Positions 35,250-44,347 of a DNA stretch of 64,000 nt are shown piece by piece. The first letter of the stretch is position 1; each line of letters begins with the position of its first letter. The position numbers and the translations under genes were made by a program. The stretch is taken from the NCBI GenBank assembly GCA_015060685.1, contig SUXZ01000017.1:1-64000 (forward strand), written 5' to 3'. The stretch comes from Mediterranea massiliensis. GTDB taxonomy: Bacteria > Bacteroidota > Bacteroidia > Bacteroidales > Bacteroidaceae. Under the pieces are notes generated by a model. It searched no databases, was not told the DNA's origin, and saw only the letters and a list, made by a program, of their open reading frames with translations.

Positions 35250-35657
35250 ATGACAATAAAGCAATTATCAGTTTTTTTGGAAAACAAGACTGGAAGAATC
35301 AATGAAGTGACCAAGATTTTGGGTAAGCATAGCATCAATATGCATGCATTCAGTATGGCAGAAACTACCGACTTCGGTATCCTTCGCTTAATTGTTTCCG
35401 AAGTGGACAAAGCCGTAGAGATACTTCGTGAAGAGAACTTTGCCGTAATGCTTACCGATGTGGTTTGTATCAGTTGCCCCAATGTGGCGGGAGCACTTTC
35501 GGGCATCCTTGAACACCTGGCCGAAAAGCAGATTTTCATTGAGTACATGTATGCTTTTGCCGAAGGCGATAAGGCCAATGTGGTTATCCGCCCGAACGAT
35601 ATTGACAAGTGTGTACAAGTGCTGAGCGAATGCGAGTGCGAATTGAATAGATTCTAA
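35250..35657 (+). CDS. Tandem ACT-domain protein
   Basis: 135 residues forming two ACT repeats (KQLSVFLENKTGRINEVTKILGKHSINMHAF and VVCISCPNVAGALSGILEHLAEKQIFIEYMYAF). ACT pairs bind amino acids and regulate enzymes. Being the last gene of the ior-aminotransferase-paaK operon, it likely senses an aromatic amino acid. It has no catalytic domain. Confidence 0.88.
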   Translation: MTIKQLSVFLENKTGRINEVTKILGKHSINMHAFSMAETTDFGILRLIVSEVDKAVEILREENFAVMLTDVVCISCPNVAGALSGILEHLAEKQIFIEYMYAFAEGDKANVVIRPNDIDKCVQVLSECECELNRF

Positions 35658-35681
35658 TCGCAACACTTAAAACGACATAGG

Positions 35682-35725
35682 AATGCACAACCTTTTGCCG
35701 GGCAAGGGGTTGTGCATTCTATTTA
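35682..35725 (+). terminator. Terminator of the ior-paaK operon
   Basis: A long stem: GAATGCACAACC pairs with GGTTGTGCATTC, with inner TTGCC / GGCAA, then TATTT. Confidence 0.8.
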
Positions 35726-35769
35726 TGAATTGATAGGCGGCGCCTCGGAAGAAAAATAAATAAATTTAT

Positions 35770-35800
35770 TTTGTTCTTCTCTCGGCTTGCACTATCTTTG
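35770..35800 (+). promoter_or_regulatory. Promoter of the PASTA-rluD-ddl cluster
   Basis: TTTG (35770-35773) and TATCTTTG (35793-35800), 19-bp gap, 28 bp before the PASTA gene start. Confidence 0.7.
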
Positions 35801-35828
35801 TCCCCATAAGCATAAATAAGAGATACTT

Positions 35829-36464
35829 ATGACCATAAAAGAGTTTTTTTCTTTAAAAAACGGCCGATACTTTTGGGGCAACCTATTAGGGATGATTGTT
35901 TTAGTAGTCATCGTTGTGTTTGCAACCCTAAAATGGCTGGATAATTATACTTATCATGGCGAAGCCATTGAAGTTCCCGATGCAAAAGGCATGAGCGTTA
36001 AGGATGCCATCCAACTTTTCAAAAGCAAGAACTTGTTATGTGAAGTCGCCGACTCGACATACGTAAAAGACAAAACTCCGGGATGCATTGTCGAGCACCA
36101 ACCCAATGCCGGACAACGAGTAAAACGTGATAGAGTAATCTACTTGACCATAAATACCCTAACAACTCCGTTGGTTGTCATTCCCGATGTTGCCGACAAC
36201 AGTTCCTTGCGACAAGCCATGGCACGGCTGACGGCAGCAGGATTCCAACTGGCTCCCAACGATACGATTCCCGGCGAAAAGGATTGGGTATATGGCGTGA
36301 GATACAACAACAAACTCATCACACTTGGCGAGAAGGTTCCGCAAGGAGCCACACTGACCTTGTTGGTTGGCGATGGCAACACCAACCCTACCGAAGAGAA
36401 CGATTCCATCTCAACTACAGAAGTTGTTGTTCCTACTGAAACAACAGATGACTCATGGTTCTAA
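35829..36464 (+). CDS. Membrane-anchored PASTA-domain protein
   Basis: 211 residues: a single N-terminal membrane helix (about residues 18-36) then PASTA repeats, seen as VPDAKGMSVKDAIQLFKSKNL with GCIVEHQPNAGQRVKRDRVIYLTI, and IPDVADNSSLRQAMARLTAAGF. PASTA domains bind peptidoglycan. It precedes ddl, which makes the D-Ala-D-Ala end, fitting a cell-wall context. No kinase or transpeptidase domain is attached. Confidence 0.88.
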   Translation: MTIKEFFSLKNGRYFWGNLLGMIVLVVIVVFATLKWLDNYTYHGEAIEVPDAKGMSVKDAIQLFKSKNLLCEVADSTYVKDKTPGCIVEHQPNAGQRVKRDRVIYLTINTLTTPLVVIPDVADNSSLRQAMARLTAAGFQLAPNDTIPGEKDWVYGVRYNNKLITLGEKVPQGATLTLLVGDGNTNPTEENDSISTTEVVVPTETTDDSWF

Positions 36465-37555
36465 GCAACACCTCTTTCCAAATGGAGCAATTACCCAACG
36501 ATACCGAACTTGACAGCATCGACCTGGACGAAATTGAACCTGTAGGCGATGAAGCACAGCTGTACGAGCACTTTCGGGTGGTTGTAGATAAGGGACAAGA
36601 GTTGATGCGCGTTGATAAATACCTCTTCGACCGTCTTCCTAATGCATCACGCAACCGCATCCAAAAAGCAGCCGAACAGAACTTTGTAATGGCCAACGGG
36701 AAGCCCGTAAAAAGCAGTTACAAGGTGAAGCCTTTGGATGTGATTACCATTGTAATGGATCGTCCTCGCTACGAGAACGACATCATTCCCGAAGATATTC
36801 CTTTAGACATCGTTTACGAAGACAACTACTTGATGGTGGTAAACAAGCCCGCCGGATTGGTGGTACACCCTGGCCATGGCAATTATCACGGCACACTGGT
36901 CAACGCCATTGCCTGGCACATGAAAGAGGTACCCGACTACGATGCCAACGACCCACGTGTAGGATTGGTACATCGTATCGACAAAGACACTTCCGGTCTG
37001 CTTGTCATTGCCAAGACTCCCGACGCCAAGACTCACCTTGGCAACCAATTCTTCCATAAAACAACCAAACGACGTTATCGCGCATTGGTATGGGGCAACG
37101 TAGAGAACGATGAAGGTACCATCACGGGCGACATTGGCCGACACCCCAAAGACCGCATGCAGATGACAGTGTTACCCGATGGAGAGGGTAAACATGCCGT
37201 TACACACTATCGTGTATTGGAGCGGTTTGGCTATGTAACCCTTGTGGAGTGCATCCTTGAAACAGGACGCACCCACCAAATTCGTGTACACATGAAGCAC
37301 ATCGGACACATATTATTCAACGATGAGCGTTATGGTGGAAACGAAATCTTAAAAGGAACTCACTTTGCGAAATATAAACAATTTGTAAACAAATGTTTCG
37401 ACATCTGTCCACGTCAGGCTTTGCATGCCATGACATTAGGTTTTGTCCATCCCGTTACGGGCGAAGAATTGCACTTCACAACCGAGTTGCCCGAGGACAT
37501 GACAGCCTTGATAGAGAGATGGCGGAACTATATCAGTAACCGTAATTTAGAATGA
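36455..37555 (+). CDS. rluD: 23S rRNA pseudouridine synthase RluD-type
   Basis: 366 residues. An S4 RNA-binding domain (MRVDKYLFDRLPNASRNRIQKAAEQNFVMANGKPVK) precedes the catalytic domain with LVHRIDKDTSGLLVIAK (catalytic Asp), VLERFGYVTLVE and ETGRTHQIRVHMKHIGH. This start overlaps the PASTA stop by 10 bp; an ATG at 36482 is an equally plausible start. It overlaps ddl as ATGA. Confidence 0.92.
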   Translation: MVLSNTSFQMEQLPNDTELDSIDLDEIEPVGDEAQLYEHFRVVVDKGQELMRVDKYLFDRLPNASRNRIQKAAEQNFVMANGKPVKSSYKVKPLDVITIVMDRPRYENDIIPEDIPLDIVYEDNYLMVVNKPAGLVVHPGHGNYHGTLVNAIAWHMKEVPDYDANDPRVGLVHRIDKDTSGLLVIAKTPDAKTHLGNQFFHKTTKRRYRALVWGNVENDEGTITGDIGRHPKDRMQMTVLPDGEGKHAVTHYRVLERFGYVTLVECILETGRTHQIRVHMKHIGHILFNDERYGGNEILKGTHFAKYKQFVNKCFDICPRQALHAMTLGFVHPVTGEELHFTTELPEDMTALIERWRNYISNRNLE

Positions 37556-38526
37556 AAAGAACTATTGCCATCGTAGCAGGAGGCGACTCCTCGGAATATG
37601 TAGTTTCCTTGCGCAGTGCCCAAGGCATCTATTCATTTATCGATAAAGAGAAATACAACCTTTACATCGTTATGATGAAAGGACTGGATTGGCACGTGCA
37701 ACTGCCCGACGAAACAACTGCGGTAATCGACCGCAACGACTTCAGTTTCCAACTGAATGGCGAAAAGATAACATTCGACTTTGCATACATCACCATTCAC
37801 GGCACACCGGGCGAAAACGGCCGTCTGCAAGGCTACTTCGATATGCTCGGCATCCCCTACTCTTGTTGCGGAGTACTGGCAGCTGCTCTGACATTCAATA
37901 AGTTTGCTTGCAACCAATACCTCAAAGGGTTTGGTGTACGTATAGCCGAAGCATTATCGCTCCGCCAAGGCCAATCGGTATCCGATGAGGATGTCATCGA
38001 GAAGATTGGATTACCTTGCTTCATCAAACCCAGTTTGGGAGGCAGCAGTTTTGGCGTGACAAAAGTCAAGAGCCGCGAACAGATTCAACCGGCCATTGCC
38101 AAAGCGTTCGAAGAGGGCGAAGAGGTTATTATCGAAGCCTTTATGGATGGAACAGAAATTACATGCGGCTGCTACAAAACAAAAGAGAAGTCGGTTGTGT
38201 TTCCCATCACAGAGGTAGTGACACATAACGAATACTTCGACTACGATGCCAAGTATAACGGCCAAGTGGACGAGATTACACCGGCACGTATAGCCGACGA
38301 ATTGCGCGACCGTGTACAGATGCTGACTTCTGCCATCTACGACATCTTGGGTGCTCAAGGCATTATACGCATCGACTACATCATTACCGAAGGCAAGAAG
38401 ATAAACCTCTTGGAGGTAAACACTACACCGGGCATGACCCCCACTAGTTTCATACCGCAACAAGTACGCGCTGCCGGGTTGAACATTACCGATGTAATGA
38501 CTGATATAATTGAAAACAAGTTCTAA
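37552..38526 (+). CDS. ddl: D-alanine--D-alanine ligase
   Basis: 324 residues, ATP-grasp family: TIHGTPGENGRLQGYFDMLGIPY, FIKPSLGGSSFGVTKV and LEVNTTPGMTPTSFIPQQVRAAG. It makes the D-Ala-D-Ala dipeptide for peptidoglycan. It starts inside the rluD stop codon (ATGA). Confidence 0.94.
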   Translation: MKRTIAIVAGGDSSEYVVSLRSAQGIYSFIDKEKYNLYIVMMKGLDWHVQLPDETTAVIDRNDFSFQLNGEKITFDFAYITIHGTPGENGRLQGYFDMLGIPYSCCGVLAAALTFNKFACNQYLKGFGVRIAEALSLRQGQSVSDEDVIEKIGLPCFIKPSLGGSSFGVTKVKSREQIQPAIAKAFEEGEEVIIEAFMDGTEITCGCYKTKEKSVVFPITEVVTHNEYFDYDAKYNGQVDEITPARIADELRDRVQMLTSAIYDILGAQGIIRIDYIITEGKKINLLEVNTTPGMTPTSFIPQQVRAAGLNITDVMTDIIENKF

Positions 38527-38537
38527 AAACAATAACT

Positions 38538-39680
38538 ATGAACGAATTTGACGAAATCCGTCCATATCACGACGAAGAGTTACCACAGATTTATGAGGAG
38601 TTGATTGCCGACCCCATGTTTCAACAGGTGATAAGTGTCGTCATGCCGGGTGTGCCCTTCGAAGGTATCGCCATGAAGATGCGTAGCTGCAAAACGAAAC
38701 TCGAATTTCAAAAAGCATTCTGCTATGCGCTATTAAAAGACATCATGCAGAAGGCCACTAAAGGTGTAACGCTGAATCACGATGCCTTGACAGACAAACA
38801 ACAGGCTTATACCTATATCAGCAACCACCGCGACATCATTCTCGACTCTGGTTTCTTGGATGTGTTGTTGGTGGAAAACAATCTGGATACAGTAGAGATT
38901 GCCATTGGCGACAATCTGCTTATCTATCCTTGGATAAAGAAAGTGGTGCGCATCAACAAGTCGTTCATCGTGCAACGCGCACTCACCATGCGCCAGATGC
39001 TTGAGTCATCGGCCCGCATGTCGCGCTACATGCATTATGCCATTGGCGAGAAGAAACAATCCATCTGGATTGCACAACGCGAAGGACGCGCCAAAGACTC
39101 GGACGACCGCACACAAGACAGTATCCTGAAAATGATGGCAATGGGAGGCGAAGGCGATATCATCGACCGCTTGATGGAACTGAACATTGCACCGTTGGCC
39201 ATCAGCTATGAATACGATCCATGCGATTTCCTCAAGGCACAAGAGTTCCAACAAAAGCGCGATATAGAAGGATTCAAAAAGTCGCAAACCGACGACTTGA
39301 TCAACATGCAGACCGGACTCTTCGGATACAAAGGTCGCGTACACTTCCAACCGGCAGCATGCATCAACGACGAACTGGCGAAGTTGGACCGTAACATGCC
39401 CAAGCAAGAGCTGTTCACCACCATCTCTGCACTGATAGACAAGAGCATCCATGCCAACTATCGCATCTATCCGAACAACTACGTTGCCCTCGATTTGCTG
39501 AACGAATCCAACGACTATGCCGCCAACTATACCGACGAAGACAAACTGCAATTCGAAGGATACTTGGCACAACAAATCGAGCGCATCCAACTGCCCAACA
39601 AGGATGTTGATTTCCTTCGCACGAAGCTATTGGAAATGTATGCCAACCCGTTGAAGAATTACCTAGTTGCCCACGCATGA
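38538..39680 (+). CDS. PlsC/PlsB-like acyltransferase
   Basis: 380 residues, cytosolic, without clear membrane helices. Its NHRDIILDSGFL (about residues 95-106) resembles the acyltransferase HX4D site, though here His and the downstream Asp are separated by five residues. AQREGRAKDSDDR fits the glycerol-phosphate binding block (EGR in place of EGTR), and INIAPLAISYEYDPCD the last motif. Acylation of a glycerol-phosphate or other lipid is likely; the substrate is open. Confidence 0.8.
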   Translation: MNEFDEIRPYHDEELPQIYEELIADPMFQQVISVVMPGVPFEGIAMKMRSCKTKLEFQKAFCYALLKDIMQKATKGVTLNHDALTDKQQAYTYISNHRDIILDSGFLDVLLVENNLDTVEIAIGDNLLIYPWIKKVVRINKSFIVQRALTMRQMLESSARMSRYMHYAIGEKKQSIWIAQREGRAKDSDDRTQDSILKMMAMGGEGDIIDRLMELNIAPLAISYEYDPCDFLKAQEFQQKRDIEGFKKSQTDDLINMQTGLFGYKGRVHFQPAACINDELAKLDRNMPKQELFTTISALIDKSIHANYRIYPNNYVALDLLNESNDYAANYTDEDKLQFEGYLAQQIERIQLPNKDVDFLRTKLLEMYANPLKNYLVAHA

Positions 39681-40357
39681 AACGAAGAGTTATGAACCAT
39701 CGAACGCTACTATCAAGTTGCCTTATCCTTTTCGCACTATGGTTGTGCTATGGATGTGGCAACGAGGACGAGTATCACTATCCCTCGGTAAAACTGGAGT
39801 TCCTGACCGCTACAACCAATTCAAAAGGAACAATAAACCAGATTACTACCGATGGCGGCAAAGCCTATAACGTACAAGCGGATGGCTCTAACCTGAAGTT
39901 GCCTGCCGACACTTTGCTTCGCATCGTAACCAACTACGAAGAGGTAGAGGGTGGCGTCAGATTATATGGAGCAGCAGTACCTGTCTCCAACTACCCCATC
40001 CCGCTTGCCGAGTTCAAGGAAGAGATGGTCAAACATCCGGCAAGCATCCAAAGCATCTGGATGGGCCTAGACTACCTGAACATGATTCTGCAAGTTAAGG
40101 CTCAAAACAAGAAGCACACTTTCCGCTTCATCGAAGAGAGCGCAACGATAGACGAAGAAACCAATGAACTGAATCTGCTCATCGGCCTTTATCACAACAA
40201 CAACGGAGACCTCGAAGCCTATACCCAACGGGCCTACGCTTCTGTTCCCCTAAAACAATATGCCGAAAAGGGATACAGCAAGATAAACATCAGTTTTACG
40301 CTCAATACCAACGAGGGTGAGACATCAAATTACGACTTTGAATATATACCCTTGTAG
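39677..40357 (+). CDS. NigD-like lipoprotein
   Basis: 226 residues with lipobox-like LCYGC near residue 27. The two-part beta-rich body (SVKLEFLTATTNSKGTINQI; then INISFTLNTNEGETSNYDFEYIPL) matches NigD-like proteins found across Bacteroidales, of unknown function. It starts in the acyltransferase stop (ATGA). Its own stop codon TAG lies within a dispersed GTAGGGAC-type repeat. Confidence 0.82.
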   Translation: MKRRVMNHRTLLSSCLILFALWLCYGCGNEDEYHYPSVKLEFLTATTNSKGTINQITTDGGKAYNVQADGSNLKLPADTLLRIVTNYEEVEGGVRLYGAAVPVSNYPIPLAEFKEEMVKHPASIQSIWMGLDYLNMILQVKAQNKKHTFRFIEESATIDEETNELNLLIGLYHNNNGDLEAYTQRAYASVPLKQYAEKGYSKINISFTLNTNEGETSNYDFEYIPL

Positions 40358-40378
40358 GGACACGCCATGGTGTGTCCG
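40352..40378. repeat. Dispersed GTAGGGAC palindrome, partial copy
   Basis: TTGTAGGGACACGCC / ATGGTGTGTCC: the left arm is complete and the right arm is truncated after GTCC. The full form of the family is at 59613-59642. This copy contains the stop codon of the NigD-like gene. Confidence 0.75.
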
Positions 40379-40394
40379 AAAAAAAATAAAAACA

Positions 40395-40778
40395 ATGAAA
40401 ACACTCCTCTCCATCATCAGCTTCATCGCCATCACATTGTTGGCATGCCAATCGAAAGGCAATTTCAAGTCAATCAATGTCGAAGAATTCGAAACACTGA
40501 TAGCCCAACCCGAAGTACAACGATTGGATGTACGTACCCTGGCCGAGTATAAAGAAGGACATATACCCGGTAGCCTCAACCTGAATGTCAGAGACGAAGA
40601 GTACTTCAAAGCCTCAGCCGATTCTCTTCTGAACAAGAACCACCCCGTTGCCGTATATTGCCGTAGCGGCAACCGAAGCAAGAAAGCCGCCACCATACTT
40701 ACCGAAAAGGGCTACAAAGTATATGAACTTAGCTCCGGCATCACCGGCTGGAAGGCTGCAGGAAAGGCTATAGAATAA
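40395..40778 (+). CDS. Rhodanese-domain lipoprotein
   Basis: 127 residues with lipobox TLLAC (residues 13-17). The single rhodanese domain has LDVRTLAEYKEGHIPGSLNL and the catalytic loop YCRSGNRSKKAA with Cys in CRSGNR. It would transfer sulfane sulfur in the envelope. The earlier in-frame ATG at 40317 lies inside the NigD-like gene and was rejected. Confidence 0.9.
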   Translation: MKTLLSIISFIAITLLACQSKGNFKSINVEEFETLIAQPEVQRLDVRTLAEYKEGHIPGSLNLNVRDEEYFKASADSLLNKNHPVAVYCRSGNRSKKAATILTEKGYKVYELSSGITGWKAAGKAIE

Positions 40779-40794
40779 GGCGAATCCACAAATA

Positions 40795-40862
40795 TAGCTT
40801 CGTGAGGCCACAAATATAGCTTCATGAGCCAACGAAGCTACTTTCATAGGGCGATGAAGCTA
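40795..40862. repeat. 22-bp period inverted array (TAGCTTCnT x2, AnGAAGCTA x2)
   Basis: TAGCTTCGT at 40795 and TAGCTTCAT at 40817 are 22 bp apart. Their complements ACGAAGCTA at 40832 and ATGAAGCTA at 40854 are also 22 bp apart. The arms match crosswise: outer pair 1 with 3, 2 with 4. It lies between convergent genes. Confidence 0.85.
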
Positions 40863-40919
40863 TATCTGCAAGAAGTAGGGCGTGCTTTCATTTAATTCCC
40901 GAACGCAAACAAATGAAAA

Positions 40920-40965
40920 ATAAAAGCCCCTACAGACATCCTAATGCCAATAGGGGCTAAAAAAT
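40920..40965. terminator. Terminator between rhodanese and argF' genes
   Basis: AGCCCCTA (40925-40932) and TAGGGGCT (40951-40958) flanked by A/T runs on both sides; convergent genes, so it can work in both directions. Confidence 0.8.
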
Positions 40966-40980
40966 ATCATAAAGAAATGC

Positions 40981-41943
40981 CTACAACGCTTGCAACATGC
41001 GCTTCAGAACGACTGTGGCCGAGATTTCGCGGTTGGCTGCTTCGGGAATGACAAGTGAGGTGGGTGCCTCGATTACATCGTCGGTAACAATCATGTTACG
41101 ACGAACGGGAAGGCAGTGCATGAAGTGTGCATTGTTTGTCCACGACATATGTTCCGTATCAACTGTCCAGCTCATATCTTTAGAAAGTATCTGTCCGTAT
41201 TTTTCGGGCAAGGTAACACCCGGACAAGCCCAATTCTTGGCATAGATGAAATCGGCTCCTTCGAACGCTTTCTTCTGATCGTATTCTACACGGGCACCAC
41301 GCACGAACTTCGGATCGAGTTCATAGCCTTCGGGGTGCGTAATAACGAAATCCACATTGGCTTCGTTCATAAAGTCGGCAAATGAGTTGGGCACCGCTTG
41401 TGGAAGTGCCTTGGGATGGGGTGCCCAAGTAAGCACCACCTTAGGGCGATCGGTTTTCTTGTACTCCTCAATGGTAATCAAGTCGGCAAAGGCTTGCAAC
41501 GGATGACCAGTAGCGGCCTCCATTGAAAAGACCGGTTTGCCGGAATATTGTATAAACTGATTCAGAATCTTCTCGGTATAGTCGTCTTCACGGTTTTCGA
41601 AATGAGCAAACGAACGCACACCGATAATGTCGCAATAACTGGCCATAACCGGAATGGCTTCGAGCAAATGCTCACTCTTGTCGCCATCCATAATTACACC
41701 ACGTTCGGTTTCCAATTTCCAAGCACCCTGGTTCACATCGAGCACAATAACATCCATGCCCAAATTCCGTGCAGCCTTCTGTGTGCTGAGACGGGTGCGC
41801 AAGCTGTTGTTGAAGAAGATAAGCAAACAGGTCTTATGACGGCCCAATGCTTCGAATTTATAACGATCTTGCTTAATCTCAAATGCTTCGGAAAGGGCTT
41901 GTTTCAAATCGCCCAAATCGAATACGTTGGTATATGTCTTCAT
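40981..41943 (-). CDS. argF': N-succinyl-ornithine transcarbamylase ArgF'-type
   Basis: 320 residues. FFNNSLRTRLSTQKAARNLG is the carbamoyl-phosphate loop in a variant form, and MHCLPVRRNMIVTDDVIEAP is the C-terminal HCLP motif. It resembles the B. fragilis-type enzyme, which works on N-succinyl-L-ornithine rather than ornithine. It is the third gene of the proB-proA-argF' run, away from the arg operon. Confidence 0.92.
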   Translation of the reverse strand: MKTYTNVFDLGDLKQALSEAFEIKQDRYKFEALGRHKTCLLIFFNNSLRTRLSTQKAARNLGMDVIVLDVNQGAWKLETERGVIMDGDKSEHLLEAIPVMASYCDIIGVRSFAHFENREDDYTEKILNQFIQYSGKPVFSMEAATGHPLQAFADLITIEEYKKTDRPKVVLTWAPHPKALPQAVPNSFADFMNEANVDFVITHPEGYELDPKFVRGARVEYDQKKAFEGADFIYAKNWACPGVTLPEKYGQILSKDMSWTVDTEHMSWTNNAHFMHCLPVRRNMIVTDDVIEAPTSLVIPEAANREISATVVLKRMLQAL

Positions 41944-41946
41944 ATA

Positions 41947-41967
41947 AATTGAGAATTGAGAATTGAA
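41947..41967. repeat. 7-bp tandem repeat x3 (AATTGAG)
   Basis: AATTGAG, AATTGAG and AATTGAA fill the whole gap between the argF' ATG and the proA stop. Confidence 0.75.
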
Positions 41968-41970
41968 TAA

Positions 41971-43212
41971 TTAGTTTCTTACTTGTCCTTCACCCTCTAT
42001 CAGCCACTTATAGGTAGTGATTTCGGCCAAAGCCATTGGCCCGCGGGCATGTAACTTCTGGGTACTGATACCAATCTCTGCACCCAATCCAAATTGTGCG
42101 CCATCGGTAAACGAAGTAGGTGCATTATGATAAACACATGCTGCATCTACCATCCGGCTGAAATAATCTGCCGTTTGCTTATCATCCGTCACAATACACT
42201 CGCTATGTTTTGAGCCATAGGCGTTGATATGTCGTACAGCCTCTTCCACGCCACTGACGCACTTTATCGCCATCTTGTAATCCAAGAATTCGCGGCCAAA
42301 GTCTTCGGCAGTTGCCTCTTGCAAAAGTGCATCGGGATAGTTGCCTTTCAAGGCTACATAAGCCAATTTATCGGCATAGATTATCACATTGCTATCGGCA
42401 AGTTTCTGGCACAATACCGGCAAGGCAGAGAGTCGCTTCTCATCAACAAGCAAGCAATCGAGCGCATTACAGACACTTACACGGCGTGTCTTGGCATTGT
42501 TTACAATGGCTGCACCCTTCTGCAAATCGCCATGAGCATCGAAATAGGTATGGCAGATACCGGCACCGGTTTCGATTACCGGTACGGTTGCGTTTTGGCG
42601 TACGAAGTTAATCAGGTTACTGCTGCCTCTTGGAATAATCAAATCCACATAGCCATTGGCTGTCAGCAACTTTGCAGTCGCTTCGCGGTCGGGAGGTAGA
42701 AGTTCTACAATCTTGGTATTAACACCAAATTGTTTCAAGACGCCATGTATCACGCCGACAATGGCACGATTAGAACAATCGGCATCGCTACCACCCTTCA
42801 GGATACAGGCATTGCCGCTCTTCAAGCAAAGGGAGAAGACATCGAAACTAACGTTTGGACGCGCTTCATAGATAATACCAATCACTCCAAATGGCACACT
42901 AACTTTGCGCAAACGAAGACCATTCGGCAAGGTAGATTGGGCAAGCAGACGGTCTAATGGCGACGGCAATGAAGCCACATTGCGTGTATCGGCAGCAATA
43001 TCTTCAAGGCGTTTATGCGTTAATTTCAGTCGGTCGTACTTGGGATTGGCCTTATCCATACGAGCCAAATCCTTCTCGTTTTCACTCAATATATAATCTG
43101 CATTGGCCAAAGTAGCATCGGCTACAGCCAACAGTATTTCGTTAATCTGATTTTCTGTAAGTGCCAACAACTCGCGACTGGCATCTTGAACGGCTTTGAA
43201 TGTTTGTATCAT
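41971..43212 (-). CDS. proA: Gamma-glutamyl phosphate reductase ProA
   Basis: 413 residues of the aldehyde-dehydrogenase-like fold: [48 protein letters not shown], and [19 protein letters not shown] with the catalytic Cys. Second step of proline synthesis. It starts 11 bp after proB. Confidence 0.95.
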   Translation of the reverse strand: MIQTFKAVQDASRELLALTENQINEILLAVADATLANADYILSENEKDLARMDKANPKYDRLKLTHKRLEDIAADTRNVASLPSPLDRLLAQSTLPNGLRLRKVSVPFGVIGIIYEARPNVSFDVFSLCLKSGNACILKGGSDADCSNRAIVGVIHGVLKQFGVNTKIVELLPPDREATAKLLTANGYVDLIIPRGSSNLINFVRQNATVPVIETGAGICHTYFDAHGDLQKGAAIVNNAKTRRVSVCNALDCLLVDEKRLSALPVLCQKLADSNVIIYADKLAYVALKGNYPDALLQEATAEDFGREFLDYKMAIKCVSGVEEAVRHINAYGSKHSECIVTDDKQTADYFSRMVDAACVYHNAPTSFTDGAQFGLGAEIGISTQKLHARGPMALAEITTYKWLIEGEGQVRN

Positions 43213-43223
43213 AGGTATTTGTA

Positions 43224-44306
43224 TTATTCCATGTATAGATAATCGTAGTGAACCACCGGCTTATGCCCGTGCTTACCCATTGACTGACGGGCTTGCTCTG
43301 AATCGCAATTAGCCTTGCCCACTCCAATCTGCGTACCATCGGGGGCGATGATGCTTACGATATCATCCTTCTCGAACTCACCTTCAATGTTGATAATGCC
43401 TACCGGCAACAGACTGGTAGCCTTATCTCCCGAAAGAACAGCCACAGCCTGCTCGTTCAGGAACAACTTTCCCTTAGCAAACCCCTGGCTATGGGCAATC
43501 CATTTCTTGACACTTGACACCGATTGCGAAGAGGGTATGAAACGTGTACACAACGTTTCGGCCGGATGTTGTACCAAATCCACCAGAATATTATCACGCT
43601 TTCCGTTGGCTATAATCACAGAGATACCTTCATCGGCCACCTTGCGGGCAATGGTTGTCTTGGTCAGCATGCCACCACGACCGAAACTGGATTTCCCAAC
43701 CTGGATATAACTGCTAAGATCTTTCCCCGGCTCGATTTCCTTAATCACTTGCGATTGCGGATCTTCCGGAGAGCCATTATAGATGCCATCAATATTGCTC
43801 AAAATGATAAGTGCCTGAGCATCCATCATGGTAGCAATGAGCCCGGAAAGCTCATCATTATCGGTAAACATCAGTTCGCTGACCGATATTGTATCGTTTT
43901 CATTCACAATGGGGATAACGCCATTTTCCAACATTACCATCATACAATTCCTTTGATTCAGGTAATGACGACGGGTTGAGAAACTTTCCTTCATCGTAAG
44001 CACTTGTCCCACCGGAATACCATGCTCACGAAACAGTTCGTAATACCGATTTATCAGTTTGGCTTGTCCCACTGCCGAATAAAGCTGGCGTTGGTCCACA
44101 CTATCCAGCTTGCGGATAGCAGTAACTTCACTCCGTCCGGAAGCAACGGCACCGGATGAAATAAGGATTACCTCCACACCTTGTTTATGGAGTTCTGCAA
44201 TTTGGTCAACAAGTGCAGACATCCTCGTCACGTCGAGTGTTCCATCGCGACGTGTCAAAACATTACTGCCCACTTTAACGGCTATTCTTGTTAGTTGTTG
44301 CATCAT
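43224..44306 (-). CDS. proB: Glutamate 5-kinase ProB
   Basis: 360 residues: the kinase domain ([52 protein letters not shown]) and a C-terminal PUA domain ([22 protein letters not shown]). First step of proline synthesis; proline feedback is usual. The ATG at 44306 was preferred over 44333, which adds a non-conserved nine-residue leader. Confidence 0.94.
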   Translation of the reverse strand: MMQQLTRIAVKVGSNVLTRRDGTLDVTRMSALVDQIAELHKQGVEVILISSGAVASGRSEVTAIRKLDSVDQRQLYSAVGQAKLINRYYELFREHGIPVGQVLTMKESFSTRRHYLNQRNCMMVMLENGVIPIVNENDTISVSELMFTDNDELSGLIATMMDAQALIILSNIDGIYNGSPEDPQSQVIKEIEPGKDLSSYIQVGKSSFGRGGMLTKTTIARKVADEGISVIIANGKRDNILVDLVQHPAETLCTRFIPSSQSVSSVKKWIAHSQGFAKGKLFLNEQAVAVLSGDKATSLLPVGIINIEGEFEKDDIVSIIAPDGTQIGVGKANCDSEQARQSMGKHGHKPVVHYDYLYME

Positions 44307-44347
44307 TGTATTATCGTATCTAACTGGTTTCAACGAATCGGAATACT

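Noticed and set aside
40779..40980. Small gene between rhodanese and argF'
   Set aside because: Only repeats and a terminator are found; no plausible frame.
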